The position numbers and the translations under genes are program-made. From Torreya grandis (taxonomy: Eukaryota; Streptophyta; Pinopsida; Cupressales; Taxaceae), in assembly GCA_037957365.1 (NCBI GenBank), contig JARHVA010001739.1:620001-684000 (forward strand): a DNA stretch of 64,000 nucleotides, written 5' to 3'. Below the pieces are notes generated by a model. The model did no database searches. It had not been told where the DNA came from and was given only the letters and a program-made list of their open reading frames with translations. How positions within the stretch are numbered: the stretch's first letter is position 1; each line of letters opens with the position of its first letter. Below are positions 10,721 to 22,429 of this stretch, piece by piece.

Positions 10721-13615
10721 CAAATGTAGCAGGTGATGTGTTACAATATCTTTAATATTTTTTTTAAATAACATTAATGATTCTTGGGTGTTAGATTTAG
10801 GGGCATCATTTTATGCTACACCCCATTAAAAATATTTTCAAGACTATGTTCAAGGTGATTTTGGATAGGTTTATTTGGGTGATGGTGAACCCTGTAAAAT
10901 TATGGGAAAGGGTAAGATATAGATAAAATTATAGAATGGAAACAAATGGTTGCTGAAAGAGGTGAGGCATGTTCCTATGTTGAGAATAAGTCTAATATTA
11001 ATAGGGCAGTTGGTAAGTGAGGGCTGCACAGTTACATTTACAAAAAAATTGTGGAAGGTCACTAAAGGATCATTGGTAATAGCAAAAGGAGAGAAGGTAG
11101 GTATATTATATTTATCTAATGGTAATATTGACTCTTATATTGCTTTAGCTTCTACAGAAGTGACTAAAAAATTATGACATCACAAACTTGGGCACTTGAG
11201 TGAGAAGGGGATGCAAGTTCACTCAAAGAATTTGTTTCCAGATTTGAAGGTAGATTTGGATTTTTGTGAGTTTTATGTGTCTGGAAAATAGAAAAAGTCA
11301 AATTTCTTAGAGTTGAAAAGATAAACAAGGACAAAAAGTTAGAGATTATGCATATAGATGTATGGGGATTGGCTTAGGTATCATCCTTTGGTGGCTCTTC
11401 TTATTATGTTACTTTTATTGATGATGCAACTAGAAAAACTTGGGTTTATTGCATACAAAAAAAAATGGTGTTTTTTTATAATTTTAAGAAATGGAAAGAT
11501 TTGGTTGAGAATAAGACATGAAATAAATTGAAGTGTCAAATCAGACAATGGAGGTGAATATTATAGCAAATAATTTGATAATTATTATTCATCCCATGGA
11601 ATTCATAGGGAGAAGATAGTTCCAAGAACACTACAAAAAGAGGGTGTGTCAGAAAAGATAAATAGGTCAATCATAGAGTGTGCAAGGATCATGATATTAT
11701 ATGCAGGGTTGCCCTTATAGTTTTGGGTAGATGTTATGGATACTGATATTTACTTAATAAACACATGGCCTTCAAGTCCTTTGGATGGTGGCATTCCAAA
11801 AGAACCATGGACAAGTAAAAAGGTATATTATTCCTTCTTAAAGACTTTTGGTCGTGAAACATTTGCCTATATTGATAAAGAAAATAAAACCTTGAAGAAA
11901 AATCCAAGAAATGTACTTTTATTGGATATGGAGTTAATGATTTTGGTTACCATTTATAGGATTTTGAAAATCACAAAATCATTAGGAGTAGAGATGTGAT
12001 CTTAATGAGAAGGTCATGTACATAGATCAGTTGTAGGGAAATAATTAAGAAAATCCAAATACAAAATATGCAGTACTTGATGAAATCATAGGAAATGAAA
12101 TTCTAAAAGTGCCAAAGAATTAGAATGTGTAATAACTACAACAACAATAACAACAAGTACCTCAAACTCCTAAAAGTATAGTTATAATATCTACCAGAGT
12201 AATTAGACTTCGTGAACGATACTCTCCTTCACTTTATTATTTATTATTGTCTAATGGTGGTGAGCCAGAAAGCTATGAAGAAGAAATATAGGTAGAAACC
12301 AGAAAGAAGTGGGAGCAAGGCATGAAAGAGGAGATGGACTCCTTAGTACATAACCAAACATGGAATTTAGTTCAATTGCCTATAGGTAAAATAACATTGT
12401 AGAATAAATGGGTTTATATGTTGAAAGAAGAAGATGGAGGCAAAAAGAGGTACAAGACTAGACTTGTTGTAAATGGGTTTGTACAAAAGAAAAGTACTGA
12501 TTTTGACAAAATATTTTCTCCAATTGTAAAAATGACTTCCATAATAACTATTCATATTTATGATAGAACAAAGTTATAATAGATGTCATTCTAACCACTG
12601 TGTCTATTTTAAGATATTAGATAATGGCAGGTATATTATCTTATTATTGTATGTAAATGGCATGCTTGTTGCAGGGTCTAAGATGCAGTATATAAATGAT
12701 CTCAAAATAAAATTAGCAAATTATTTTGAAATGAAGGATTTGGGTACTTCAAATCAAATCTTTGGCATGAGAATTATTTTTGAAACAGGAAAAATAGACA
12801 ATTGACATTGTCTCAAGAAGAATACATCAAGAAGGTGTTATTCAGGTTCAATATGCAAGATGTAAAACCTATGAGTAAAACTTTGGGAGGGCACTTTAAA
12901 TTAAGCAAGGAAAAATGTCTTTAAACTTTATAAGAAATCAATCACATGTCTAAAATTCCATATGATTCAACAATTATAAGTTTAATGTATAATATGGTGT
13001 GCATGAGACCACATATTGCTCATGTAGTGGGAGTTGTTAGCATGATTATGAATAATTCAAGAAAATGAGCACTGAGATGCATTCAAGTAGATTCTCAAGT
13101 ACTTGAGAGGGACCATTGATAGACGATTATGTGATGAAGGTTCAAATGTTACCTTACAAGGATATGTTTATGCAAACATAACTAGATATTTAAATGGTTG
13201 GAGGAGCACCATAGGTTATGTTTTCACTGTTGGTGATATAATAGTTAGTTAGATTTCAAAATTTTAGAAGATAGTTTCCTTGTCAACTATAAAGGCAAAG
13301 TATGTTACAGCTACAGAAGCTAGCAAAGAGATGATATGGATGTAACGGTTCATGGAAGAGTTGAGGCATAAGCAGCAATATTGTAGGTTGTACAATGATA
13401 TCCAAAGTGTGATTCATTTAATAAATAACTCAACATTCCACTCAAGAAGCAAACATAAACAACTTAGGTATCACTTCATTCATTCAATTTTGGAGGATGG
13501 TCAACTAAAGTTGGAAAAGATCCATACAAGTCAGAATTCTACAGATATGCTACCAAAAGCAGTCACAAAGGAGAAGTTGGAGAGTTTATTAGATTCAATA
13601 GGTCTTCAAGGATAA
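10721..13615 (+). pseudogene. pol: Copia-1 pol: protease, integrase, RT, RNase H (broken)
   Basis: Order is that of Ty1/copia: protease, integrase, RT, RNase H. The protease active site D-S-G is D-L-G at 10794-10802. The pre-integrase motif HKLGHLSEKGMQV is at about 11180-11220. Integrase follows with HIDVWG (about 11350), SDNGGEYYS (about 11540) and SEKINRS (about 11650), so the acidic triad is recognisable. RT is at about 12300-12805. A segment carrying the first catalytic Asp seems deleted near 12555, and YVDD has become YVNG (about 12648). RNase H reads VSLSTIKAKYV near 13270, and the C-terminus is best preserved at 13352-13615. Stops and frameshifts occur throughout. Confidence 0.82.
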
Positions 13616-13701
13616 GAAGGAAGATGAGAAACATGTCAAGGTCAAAGTTTAAATAAAATTCCAAGGAAGAGTTTTAATGGTGGAGTTGCAGTAGTTAGTC
13701 T

Positions 13702-13714
13702 CCAAGTGGAAGAT
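13702..13714 (+). other. Copia-1 polypurine tract
   Basis: CCAAGTGGAAGAT immediately precedes the 3' LTR start TGTTAG at 13715. The same sequence precedes the Copia-2 3' LTR, suggesting related copia lineages. Confidence 0.75.
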
Positions 13715-13742
13715 TGTTAGATGGTAGAGCTGATCTTATTAT
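13715..13742 (+). repeat. Copia-1 3' LTR, left fragment
   Basis: The first 28 bp of the 3' LTR (TGTTAGATGGTAGAGC...) match the 5' LTR start at 9313. They are cut off by the TR-GAG insertion at the target ATTAT (13738-13742, repeated at 21071-21075). The rest of the LTR resumes at 21076. Confidence 0.85.
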
Positions 13743-15411
13743 TGTTGGGTGAATATTTTGTCAGCCAGCTAACTGGTGACCAAAATAGTTCCTATCACCA
13801 CAGCATAGGGAGATGGGTCATCCTGGTGTGTAGCTTTACTACATCAACCGGAGACAAATCTCTCCTCTCATCAAGGGGAAGTTCCTTATTAAATATGCGG
13901 AGCTATATACATTATAAATAAGCAAAATGTAAGACACATGGGTGGGAAAAACCATCCATCTCTCTTATTTCAGAGATGATGCACAAAGACAAAGGAGAAA
14001 ATCTTGGCTATAAATGCTGAAGGCACTTCTCTTCTTTCAGAAGTGTCCTTACAGGAAACAACAGGAGTTTCTTTTAGATAGTGAAATAACCAGTGATCAA
14101 AAGGGTGTAGTAACAACAGGTTGAAATAAAGTGCAAAGTCTCCACTTCAACTGCTCAAAGAGTATATCACAAAGGATAATGGGGGCACAAAGTCACCCCA
14201 GAATCCCCAACACAAAAAGAAAAGGAAAACACAGACTGAAATCAATTGTGAAAGCACAAAGTCTTTGCACAGTTGGTTTCAGGACACTTCCCTATTACCT
14301 TCACTAATTTTGTGTACCAAATTAAATGAATAAGGACACCTTCAAATGACACAAGTCAGAACAACACAAAGTCTATGAAAAACTTGCTTTCTCATTCAGA
14401 TAACAATGGAAATGAAATTACAACTTGAGCTCAAAGTCTCAGTTTTTCTCTTTCAAAATGGGTAGAGTTTCGCTCTTGTAAAATAAAAAGTCTCCTTTAA
14501 AAATGAGAGAACTAACAAACTTATAGCCACTATGCAAGGATTGGCACCCTTTTCCATGGGACGACGCATGCTACAGTCAATGTCTTCAATGTGTCTCCAG
14601 TTTGGTCTGGAGAGACCATGCTGAGAACAGTGCATTGCCATAACTATGGCGTGTCCCTTCATCTGACATGTCTCCTCCTTAATATGGACCATCTGGTCCT
14701 TTGCATATTTGTCTTTACTTCATGGAAGAAAACAGGCCGCGTCCTTGGTTTGGTGTGCTCAGAAGTCTACTCGATCCACTTTTTCACCTACTGAAAATAA
14801 CTCTTTGAAGATATTTCTGATCCTCTGGTCTCGCTTCTCTCTTCACTACTTAAGTACTTCTTTGCTCTTTATAGCCCTTCTTGCCTAAGTCTTTGGGGGG
14901 GCCTTTATGTGTCTTTGACAAGTGGCAAGTTTCATTGTTATGAAACTCATTAGAAACTTACAAAAAAATAGGGTCCACAACACGTTTTGCCCAAGCAACT
15001 CCAAAAGGGGAACACGAATGCAAACACTTGTCATGTTCCACTGAGTCATAATAGGACACATGATGTATTCCACTCTGCTTTATCTTTTTTCCATTGGGAA
15101 TTTTTTTGCAGGCTTTTCTCTTCAGTCGGGCTTTATCCTTTATGTCCTTCGAACATTCTGTCTGAAGGAATTCATTCGGATAATTTATTCGAAGGAAATC
15201 TTCCTTGCCTTTGCATCTTTCCCATCAAGCTTTTGCTTTATCTTTTGGGTGAATTCCTTCGAACAATTTGTTCGAAAGATTTTGCTTTGTCTTTTGCCTT
15301 GTTCACTTTTTTGAAGGAGTTCACTTTGTCTTCTTTTTCTTGATGCCCTCCACAAGGGCACTTGGCTTCGTTCACAGCCCTCCATAAGGGCACTTGTTCC
15401 TTTGGCTTTGG

Positions 15412-15862
15412 GGTAGCCCATTGAACCTGCCAATTGAACTAACCGATTGAACCAACTTTGGTTCAACGGTTGAATGGTTCAATCTTGTGTTTGAAGCCAT
15501 CCTTTTGTCTAAGTCTTTTGATCTCTTTGAACTGATTGAACTCGTTGAACCCGTTGAACCAATTTGGTTCAAGGTTCAATGGTTCAATGGTTAATTCCTT
15601 TGTTTTTTGCCAAGTCCTTTGATCACTCAAACAAAACGCATTGAACCAACCACTCGTTGAACCTATTGAACCATTGAACCCATTGAACCCGTTAGACCAA
15701 AATGGTTCAAGGTTCAACGGTTCCTTCCTTGCTTAGAAGCTTACAGATGAACATTTTTAGTTGAACCAAGGCGTTGAACCAATCTTGAAAATGACTAAGC
15801 ATTGGAAACTTGTTATTTTGATTGGACTCGCCTGCAGAAGCCTTTGAACCTGTTGAACCTGC
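15412..15862. repeat. Direct and inverted TTGAACC heptamer array
   Basis: By my count there are 13 exact TTGAACC and 7 exact GGTTCAA (the reverse complement) in about 440 bp. Several form perfect hairpins, for example 9-bp arms separated by 2 bp at 15447-15466. The array is kept in the other LTR at about 20405-20860 with substitutions. Confidence 0.85.
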
Positions 15863-15879
15863 TAACTTTAAGCATGTTG

Positions 15880-15990
15880 AGTCCATAGAAACATATTTAC
15901 AGAGTCCGTAGATTTGAGTCCCTTGAAAGAGTCTGTAGAAATGGGCCTATGGAGTCCGTAGATTCAAGCATGTAGAGTTTATAGATTTCT
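15880..15990. repeat. Short tandem repeats GAGTCCGTAGA
   Basis: About five degenerate copies of a 20-30-bp unit containing GAGTC(C/T)(G/A)TAGA, with related copies at about 20865-20955 in the other LTR. Located between the heptamer array and the LTR end. Confidence 0.6.
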
Positions 15991-16105
15991 AAGAAAGCTT
16001 TGAAAAATGAAGAACCTGAATGCTCATAACATTTTTTGAAAGGGGAAGAGAGGATTTTGATCTATAGGTTGTCCCAAAAATGAGTGGCATTTTTTGGAGA
16101 CAACA

Positions 16106-16622
16106 GCTAGCTCCAGTTGGGGAACTACCTTCAGTTGGAAACTTGAAACACAGCTGAGGGGAGTAGAAACCAGAATCTCCACTACCTTGAAGTGTGTCAT
16201 TGGGCTATGGAGTCACACTACCCAAGAAGGAAGGTTCCAAAAAATGAAAACAAAAGAACAAAACAAAAACAAAAGACTATACAAATACACATATGTATAG
16301 GGGGAACTTATTTGATACTTCAAGAATTGAAGTACTTCAGATGCTGCTCCTTGTGAGGCGAAGAAAAGGGTATGCCATCTTGATAAACCAGTAGGAAACC
16401 ATTCTATCCCCAAAAATGATGATGGGTGAATGGATCTCTCCACCAAGAAACCAATTTTTTATGTCTTCCTCTTGGCTCTTTCTTCTTCTTACGCCATGGC
16501 AGGATGTGGTCCTCAAACTGAAAACCATAACTCCTTACTCTCTCTACAAAGAGTTCCTTTAGCTGACTTTAGAATACAGTAGTATGGTCCACCGTCATAA
16601 CTTGCTATTCTATTGGTTTAGT
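16106..16622. other. TR-GAG interior downstream of gag
   Basis: About 500 bp between the gag stop and the sense 3' LTR. The open frames here are short and not conserved in any family I know. I could not identify a convincing polypurine tract next to 16105. Confidence 0.5.
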
Positions 16623-18456
16623 CTAGCACATGCTTTGATTGTCATCATCAAAATCCTGACAAACCATCAGCTCAGCATCTCCTTTGGTGTGAAGGAGTTT
16701 GACCTCTTCACCCTGAGTAGTTTTCAATCTGAGCAACAGAGATCTGCATCCAGCTATGGAAGAATTACTACCATCAGATTCTAGGATCCAAGCATCATCA
16801 GAAGCTGATCTTCTATCATATTTCTCTTCATGTGAGATGGAAGATCTTTCTTGATTTGTACTGTGCCCTACCAATTTTTTTGATGCCTTATTTGGATGAA
16901 ATCCTGGATTGCCAGCTACAAGACTTTCATCAGCTAGGACATGGGTGTCCTTTGTGGTCAAGGAGTAATTACCCCTGCCTGAAGGCTCAAATAGAATTTG
17001 AGCAGCAGGGGTTGACATTTGGGTGACAACAATCTTTGCTTCGAACAGTTTTGCACCTAGCTCTTCACCAATGTTTAACTGCTCAGGATTGGCTTGCAGG
17101 GATTCAAACTCAATCCTTTGAATTTCAGATTTCTTGACATGATCAATCATGTCCAATGACTGAGATGGACCTGTAAGAGAGGATGGGAGTTCATCCTTTT
17201 GGTTTTTGGGAGGGGGAGGACTGATCTGCAAAGTTGAAGTAGAAGGTGTAGAGATGTTTGATGTACTAACCTTCTTGGCAATCACTAGGTCCTTTGACTG
17301 GAAAGGAAGAGGGGTTCTCTACTCAGCAATTGAAATTGTTGGTTGGGGTCGCTCCTCTATTTCTCCTTTATCAGCTTGTTGAGCTGACTGATTCTGGGAT
17401 TGGGTGACCATAGCATATGATTCCTTGGATGCTTCACCTTTACTTTTGGGTTCATCTTGGTAATCCAGGAAATTGATGTGGGAGTCACCAACTGATTCTT
17501 CTTGATCCTCTGTGAAGAGACTAGCATCATTTTCTTGATTAAACTCAGGTTGGAAAGATAAATCATGCTCTGTTTCCAAATACCCAACTGTTGAGTTGGT
17601 TGGATGTGCTTCAATGGAAAGGTTCCTCTGTGGGGGAGGAAGATAATTGTGTTGCCCTTGATGTGCCTGATTAGGGAATGTCCTCCTTGGTACATCTCTA
17701 TATGAAGGAGCAGATGACATCCCTTGTGCCATTTGTCTTCTAAGGGCCAGCACTTCATTTTCTAGCTTTTGCACCATTGGATCAGTGGTGGTTGCAGATG
17801 GGTTATCAGAAGATGAGGAAGATGTGCTTCTGTTTGAATCCTTTATTATCTTTACAACCAAGATAAGGTCATATTCTAACTCAGTGGCTAAGTCTTGAGC
17901 AGCTTCAAGATCTATGTGGCCAGCACGTCTTAGTAGAAAACTCACTTCAGGCAGCTATGAGTTTATGAAGAAACATTTAAGGTTCTTGGGTGTGGGCTAA
18001 GTAACTGTGGGAATCCTATTTCTCAGCTTGTCAAATTTTGCAATAAAATCCCTCATGGGCTAGCAAAGCATGAGCATCTTCTACAGGTTTGAACCTTGCT
18101 TCAAACTTGGCTTTACTAGTGTCCCAACCAATTACTGATCCAATCTACAGATGGTAGAACCAGTATGCAGTAGCACCTTGTAATGTCTCCACAAAAAGCC
18201 TAACTGCCACATCTTCAAATTCCACCCCTATCACACCACAAGCTATGGTGAAGGCTGCAATGTGTTCATCAGGGTGGACTCTTCCATCACCAAAGAATTT
18301 GGGGAAATTATTCCTTGAACTGAGTGGTAACTCATGCAAGGGTGGAGTTAGATTAAGTGGGCCAAATGAGTTACCCCAGGGGCATCGAACTACCATGATC
18401 AGATTATGAACAATAAGGATAACACATCTAAGTGGAGTTTCCAAATTATAGGACAA
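16623..18456 (-). pseudogene. gag: TR-GAG gag with long C-terminal extension
   Basis: The N-terminal part (18456-18145) is a recognisable retrotransposon gag capsid: LPLSSRNNFPKFFGDG, then a helical segment ending in GATAYWFYHL. After a stop and at least one frameshift, capsid-like sequence continues (FIAKFDKLRNRIPTV near 18030). The frame 17945-16623 is 441 codons long and broken only by one TAG at 17321-17319. It holds a Ser/Asn-rich stretch, a short coiled-coil-like segment (KLENEVLALRRQM), a P/Q-rich segment, an acidic region, and a C-terminal part I cannot match to any family. I saw no CCHC zinc knuckle. The product would be a virus-like particle subunit supplied to, or borrowing, another element's enzymes. 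Confidence 0.72.
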
Positions 18457-18605
18457 AAATGGAAAAGAAACTGGCCTTGCTTTAGCTTAAAGCTTGAGGC
18501 TTCAAACTACGCTTTCTTTCCCAACAGCTCTGGTTTTGTAGACCAGATAATATAACGGAGATGGAGGAAGATGGTAAGGCTATACTGATAATGGCTAAGA
18601 CACAA

Positions 18606-18618
18606 AGCGGAGTCACCA
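18606..18618 (-). other. Second PBS-like sequence in TR-GAG leader
   Basis: On the minus strand, TGGTGACTCCGCT repeats the first 13 bases of the primer-binding site at 18733, with one difference. The surrounding leader also looks duplicated (ATAATGGCTAAGACACA / ATAATGGGTAAGACACA). Confidence 0.55.
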
Positions 18619-18715
18619 GAGTTTGTAATGGATAAGGGTTATTATGATAATGGGTAAGACACAGGTGATGTTTCAATCTGAAACTTGAGGTTCCAAATTG
18701 CAAAAAATTACTGTG

Positions 18716-18733
18716 TCCCCAGCAGAGTCACCA
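18716..18733 (-). other. TR-GAG primer-binding site
   Basis: Minus strand TGGTGACTCTGCTGGGGA lies 5 bases inside the sense 5' LTR. It begins TGG, as needed to pair with a tRNA CCA end, and resembles the complement of the 3' end of plant tRNA-Arg, the primer type I associate with Ogre/Tat Ty3 elements. The tRNA assignment is from memory. Confidence 0.7.
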
Positions 18734-18738
18734 AAAAC

Positions 18739-21070
18739 TATTGGGTGAATATTTTGTCAGTCAGCTAACTGGTGACCAAAACAGTTCTTATCACCATAGG
18801 ATAAGGAGATGGGTCATCCTGGTGTTCAGCTTTACTACATCAATTGGAGACAAATCTCTCCTCTCATCAAGGGGAGGTTCCCTATTAAATACGCGGAGCT
18901 ATATACAATATAAATAAGCAAAAAGTAAGACACAGGGGTGGGAAAAACCATCCATCTCTCTTATTTTAGAGATGATGCACACAGACAAAGGAGAAAATCT
19001 TGGCTATAAACGCTGAAGGCACTTCTCTTCTTTTAGAAGTGTCCTTACAAGAAACAGCAGGAGTTTCTTTCAAATAGTGAAATAACCAGTGATCAAAAGG
19101 GCATAGTAACAACAAGTTGAAATAGAGCACAAAGTCTACACCTCAACTACTCAAAGAGTATATCACAAAGGATAATGGGGCACAAAGTCACCCCAGAATC
19201 CACAACACAAAAAGTAAAGGAAAGCACAGATTGAAATCAATTGTGAAAGCACAGTCTTCCCACAGTTGGTTTCAGGACACTTCCCTATTACCTTCACTAA
19301 TTCTACATACCAAATTAAATGAATAAGGACACCTTCAAATGACACAAGTTAGAACAGCACAAAGTCTATGAAAAACTTACTTTCTCATTCAGATAACAAT
19401 GGAAATGAAATTACAACCTGAGCTCAAAGTCTCAGTTTTTCTCTTTTAAAATGGGCAGCATTTCACTCTTGTAAAATGAAAAGTCTTCTTTACAAATGAG
19501 AGAACTAACAAACTTATAGCCACTATGCAAAGATTGACACCCTTTTCCATGGGATGGCCCATGCTGCAGTCAATGTCTTCAATGCATCTCTAGTTTGGTC
19601 TAGAGAGACCATGCTGAGAATAGTGCGCTGCCATAACTATGGCGTGTCCCTTCATCTAACATGTCCCCTCCTTAATATGGACCGTCTAGTCCTTTACATA
19701 TTTGTCTTTACTTCATGGAAGAAAATAGGTCGCATCTTTGGTTTGGTGCGCTCAGAAGTCTACTCGATCCACTGTTTCACCTACTGAAAATAACTCTTTC
19801 GAAGATATTTCTAATCCTTTGCTCTCGCTCCTCTCTTCACTGCTTAAGTGCTTCTTTTCTCTTTATAGCCCTTCTTGCCTAAGTCTTTGGGGGGCCTTTC
19901 TGTGTCTTTGACAAGTGGTAAGTTTTGATGTTATGAAACTCATTAGAAACTTACAGAAAATAGGGTCCACGACACGTTTTGCCTAAGCAACTCCAAAATG
20001 GGAACACAGATGCAAACACTTGTCACATTTCGCTGAGTCATAACAAGACACGTGACGTATTCCGCTCTGCTTTATCTTTTTTCCATCAGGCATTTTTCTG
20101 CGAGCTTTTCTCTTCAGTTGGGCTTTATCCTTTATATCCTTTGGACATTTTGTCCGAAGGAATTCATTTGGATAATTTGTCTGAAGGAAATCTTCCTTGC
20201 CTTTGCATCTTTCCCACTGGGCTTTTGCTTTGTCTTTTAGGTGAATTCCTTTGAACAATTTGTCTGAAGCATTTCACTTTGTCTTTTGCCTTGTCCACTT
20301 TTCTGAAGGAGTTCACTTTTTCCACTTTTGCTTGCTACCCTCTGCAAGGGCACTTGGCTTGGTTCACAACCCTCCGTAAGGGCACTTGTTCCTTTGGCTT
20401 TGGGGCAGCCCCTTGAACCTACCGATTGAACCGATCGATTAAACCAACTTTGGTTCAACAGTTTAATGGTTTAATCTTGCATTTGAAGCCATCCTTTTCT
20501 CCAAGTCTTTTGATCTCTTTGAACTGATTAAACCCATTGAACCCATTGAACCAATTTAGTTCAAGGTTCAACGATTCAATGGTTAATTCCTTTGTTTTTT
20601 GCCAAGTCCTTTGATCGCTCGAATAAAATGCGTTGAACCAACCACTCGTTGAACCTGTTGAACCATTGAACCCATTGAACCCGTTGCACCAAAATGATTC
20701 AAGGTTCAATGGTTCATTCCTTGCTTAGAAGCTTGCTGATGAACATTTTTAGTTGAACCAAGGCATTGAACCAATCCTGAAAATGACTAAGCGTTGGAAA
20801 CTTGTTCTTTTGACTGAACTCACCTGCAGAAGCTTTTAAACCTGTTGAACCTGCTAACTTCAAGCATGTTGAGTCCGTAGAAACATATCTGTAGAGTCTG
20901 TAGAAATACGCCTATGGAGTCCGTAGATTTAAGCCTGTAGAGTCCATAGATTTCTGAGAAAGATTTGAAAAATGAAGAACCTGAATGCTCAAAACAATTT
21001 TTGAAAGGGGAATTGAGGATTTTGATCTATAAGTTATCCCAAAAATGAGTGGCATTTTTCAGGGACAACA
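18739..21070 (-). repeat. TR-GAG 5' LTR (sense), 2332 bp
   Basis: It pairs with 13743-16105. It starts TATTGGGTGAAT (one transition from TGTTGGG) and ends GGGACAACA. Same internal layout, including the TTGAACC array at about 20405-20860. Confidence 0.87.
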
Positions 21071-21075
21071 ATTAT

Positions 21076-21524
21076 AATGCCTGGTTCTTGACAGGGGTGT
21101 GGGAGGTAATGCCCCCCCACTATGGTCATCATGGGGGTCCTCCCAAATCAAAATTTTGTTAAAAATATATTGTAAAATATTGTAATTTTGTAGTAAATTT
21201 GGACTGCTCACTATTAAGTCACAAATCTAACTGTAGAAATTATGTTTGTGCATTTTTTCCCTAATATGTAACCCTCTTTTGATATGAGGGAGTTTTAATC
21301 ATGACAGAACATAGTGTGTAAGTGAAGAGGATTTGCAATGGATGTATTATAGGTTTTTTCCCTTTATTCATTAGACTGAATAATAAGAAAGACTGACTAT
21401 TTTTGTGTGGATGTAGCCCATATTGGGTAAACCATGTTAAATCTGTCTCTATTATGTTGTGTTTTTTTCTTTTTATTTCCATCTTTAATTCATTAATATT
21501 GCTTTGTGTTCTATATTCCTAACA
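21076..21524 (+). repeat. Copia-1 3' LTR, right fragment
   Basis: Continuation of the 3' LTR from AATGCC to the end CCTAACA. It aligns with 9345-9852 but lacks about 60 bp of the G/C-run region. It is followed by the Copia-1 target duplication CTCCT (21525-21529) and then Gypsy-A coding sequence. Confidence 0.85.
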
Positions 21525-21529
21525 CTCCT

Positions 21530-22429
21530 CAGGTTCTTAGAACTTCTTTACCTCCAAGAATCCAAGAGAAAGTAGGTATGGCTTCTTTAAACATTGTAGA
21601 TTCATTGAAGGATACTTAAACATCCATTTCCATTTCGGATGTTCTTTATATGTTAGTGAAAAAGAGCTCCTACAAAAATAGTTATCTACTATCCCTACTA
21701 ATGTCCCTCCTTAAAATTAAATTCATGATCATGTTGCTTTGAAAAATGATCCTAACACTATTGTTGAACCATCTACTATGGCTGAGAAACCTCCACCATT
21801 CTATTTCACTCTCATAGTGGGTGACAAACTAGTCCATAACTACATAGTTGATAGTGGAGCTTCTACTTCAGTCATGCCCAAAGTAGTAGCTGATAAATTG
21901 GGTCTATAGTATGAGCCTCATAGCAAAGGAGTTATCCAACTAGATGGTATACCTGCCAAGATGATAATACTGATAAAAACTTGAAGGTTTTCTTGCATGA
22001 TTGTCTTAGTTTTCCTATCCTTCAAGATATAGTTGTTGTTGACCTCCCAGCGCACTTTGAAATCTACCTATCAAGGGATTTTACAGCCAAGATAGGTGGT
22101 TATCTCTTATCTGATTATTTTTTATTAGCATTTAAAACAAGATATGGAACCAAGGTGACTATAAGGATTCAAACTCTTGCAAAGTTTCATATTGAGCCCT
22201 ACGTTGAGACAGGTTCTAATTTGAATTTTGTTGTTTATGAAGAGAAGAATTCTATTATAGATGATGGTACTTATTCCAAGCTTGAAGGTATTTTTGATTT
22301 GTTTCTTGATGAATATGGTACCGATACTTATGAGTATAATATATATGCATTTTTGGAGGAAACTGATCTAGGAATATATTGTATACATGAATAAAGAATA
22401 CCAACACCTATACTTACCAGATGATTAGT
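21530..22429 (+). pseudogene. pol: Gypsy-A protease region (broken)
   Basis: The frame of gag resumes here after Copia-1. An aspartic protease is recognisable by the active-site block YIVDSGASTSVMPK at about 21841-21882, with the catalytic D-S-G intact. The flanking frames carry stops. 21981-22394 (137 codons) covers the end of the protease and a linker rich in acidic residues. Confidence 0.75.

Larger units (their letters stand above)
13743..16105 (-). repeat. TR-GAG 3' LTR (sense), 2363 bp
   Basis: It pairs with 18739-21070. Outer boundary TGTTGGGTGAAT, inner end GACAACA. It includes a TTGAACC/GGTTCAA array (15420-15860) and a short array of GAGTCCGTAGA-type repeats (about 15880-15990). 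Open frames inside, such as those giving Asn-Gly-Phe repeats on the minus strand, are by-products of the repeats. Confidence 0.87.
13743..21070 (-). mobile_element. TR-GAG: gag-only LTR retrotransposon derivative
   Basis: This 7.3-kb element has 2.3-kb LTRs (13743-16105 and 18739-21070) and ends TGTTG...CAACA. The target duplication is ATTAT. The gag lies on the minus strand, so the sense 5' LTR is the right-hand one. The primer-binding site is just inside it at 18733-18716 (minus). The 2.6-kb interior encodes only a gag-like protein. There is no protease, RT, RNase H or integrase, so it must have relied on another element's enzymes. It fits the non-autonomous class called TR-GAG or LARD. LTR divergence by eye is about 8%. 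Confidence 0.88.
9313..21524 (+). mobile_element. Copia-1: Ty1/copia element, itself interrupted by TR-GAG
   Basis: A Ty1/copia retrotransposon with target duplication CTCCT at 9308-9312 and 21525-21529. The 5' LTR is 9313-9852. The 3' LTR starts at 13715 and is split by the TR-GAG insertion (13743-21070), resuming to 21524. Without the insert the element is about 4.9 kb, normal for plant copia. The PBS (TGGTATCAGAG) and polypurine tract (CCAAGTGGAAGAT, 13702-13714) are classical. It sits in Gypsy-A between the end of gag and the protease. Its polyprotein is dead. Confidence 0.9.

Noticed and set aside
14987..15717. Several open frames of 60-118 codons, including one with Asn-Gly-Phe repeats
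   Set aside because: They lie in the TR-GAG LTR and arise from the TTGAACC array. The counterparts in the other LTR shift with the substitutions.
15412..15862. CRISPR-like array
   Set aside because: Repeats are only 7 bp, in both orientations, with irregular spacing, in plant DNA.
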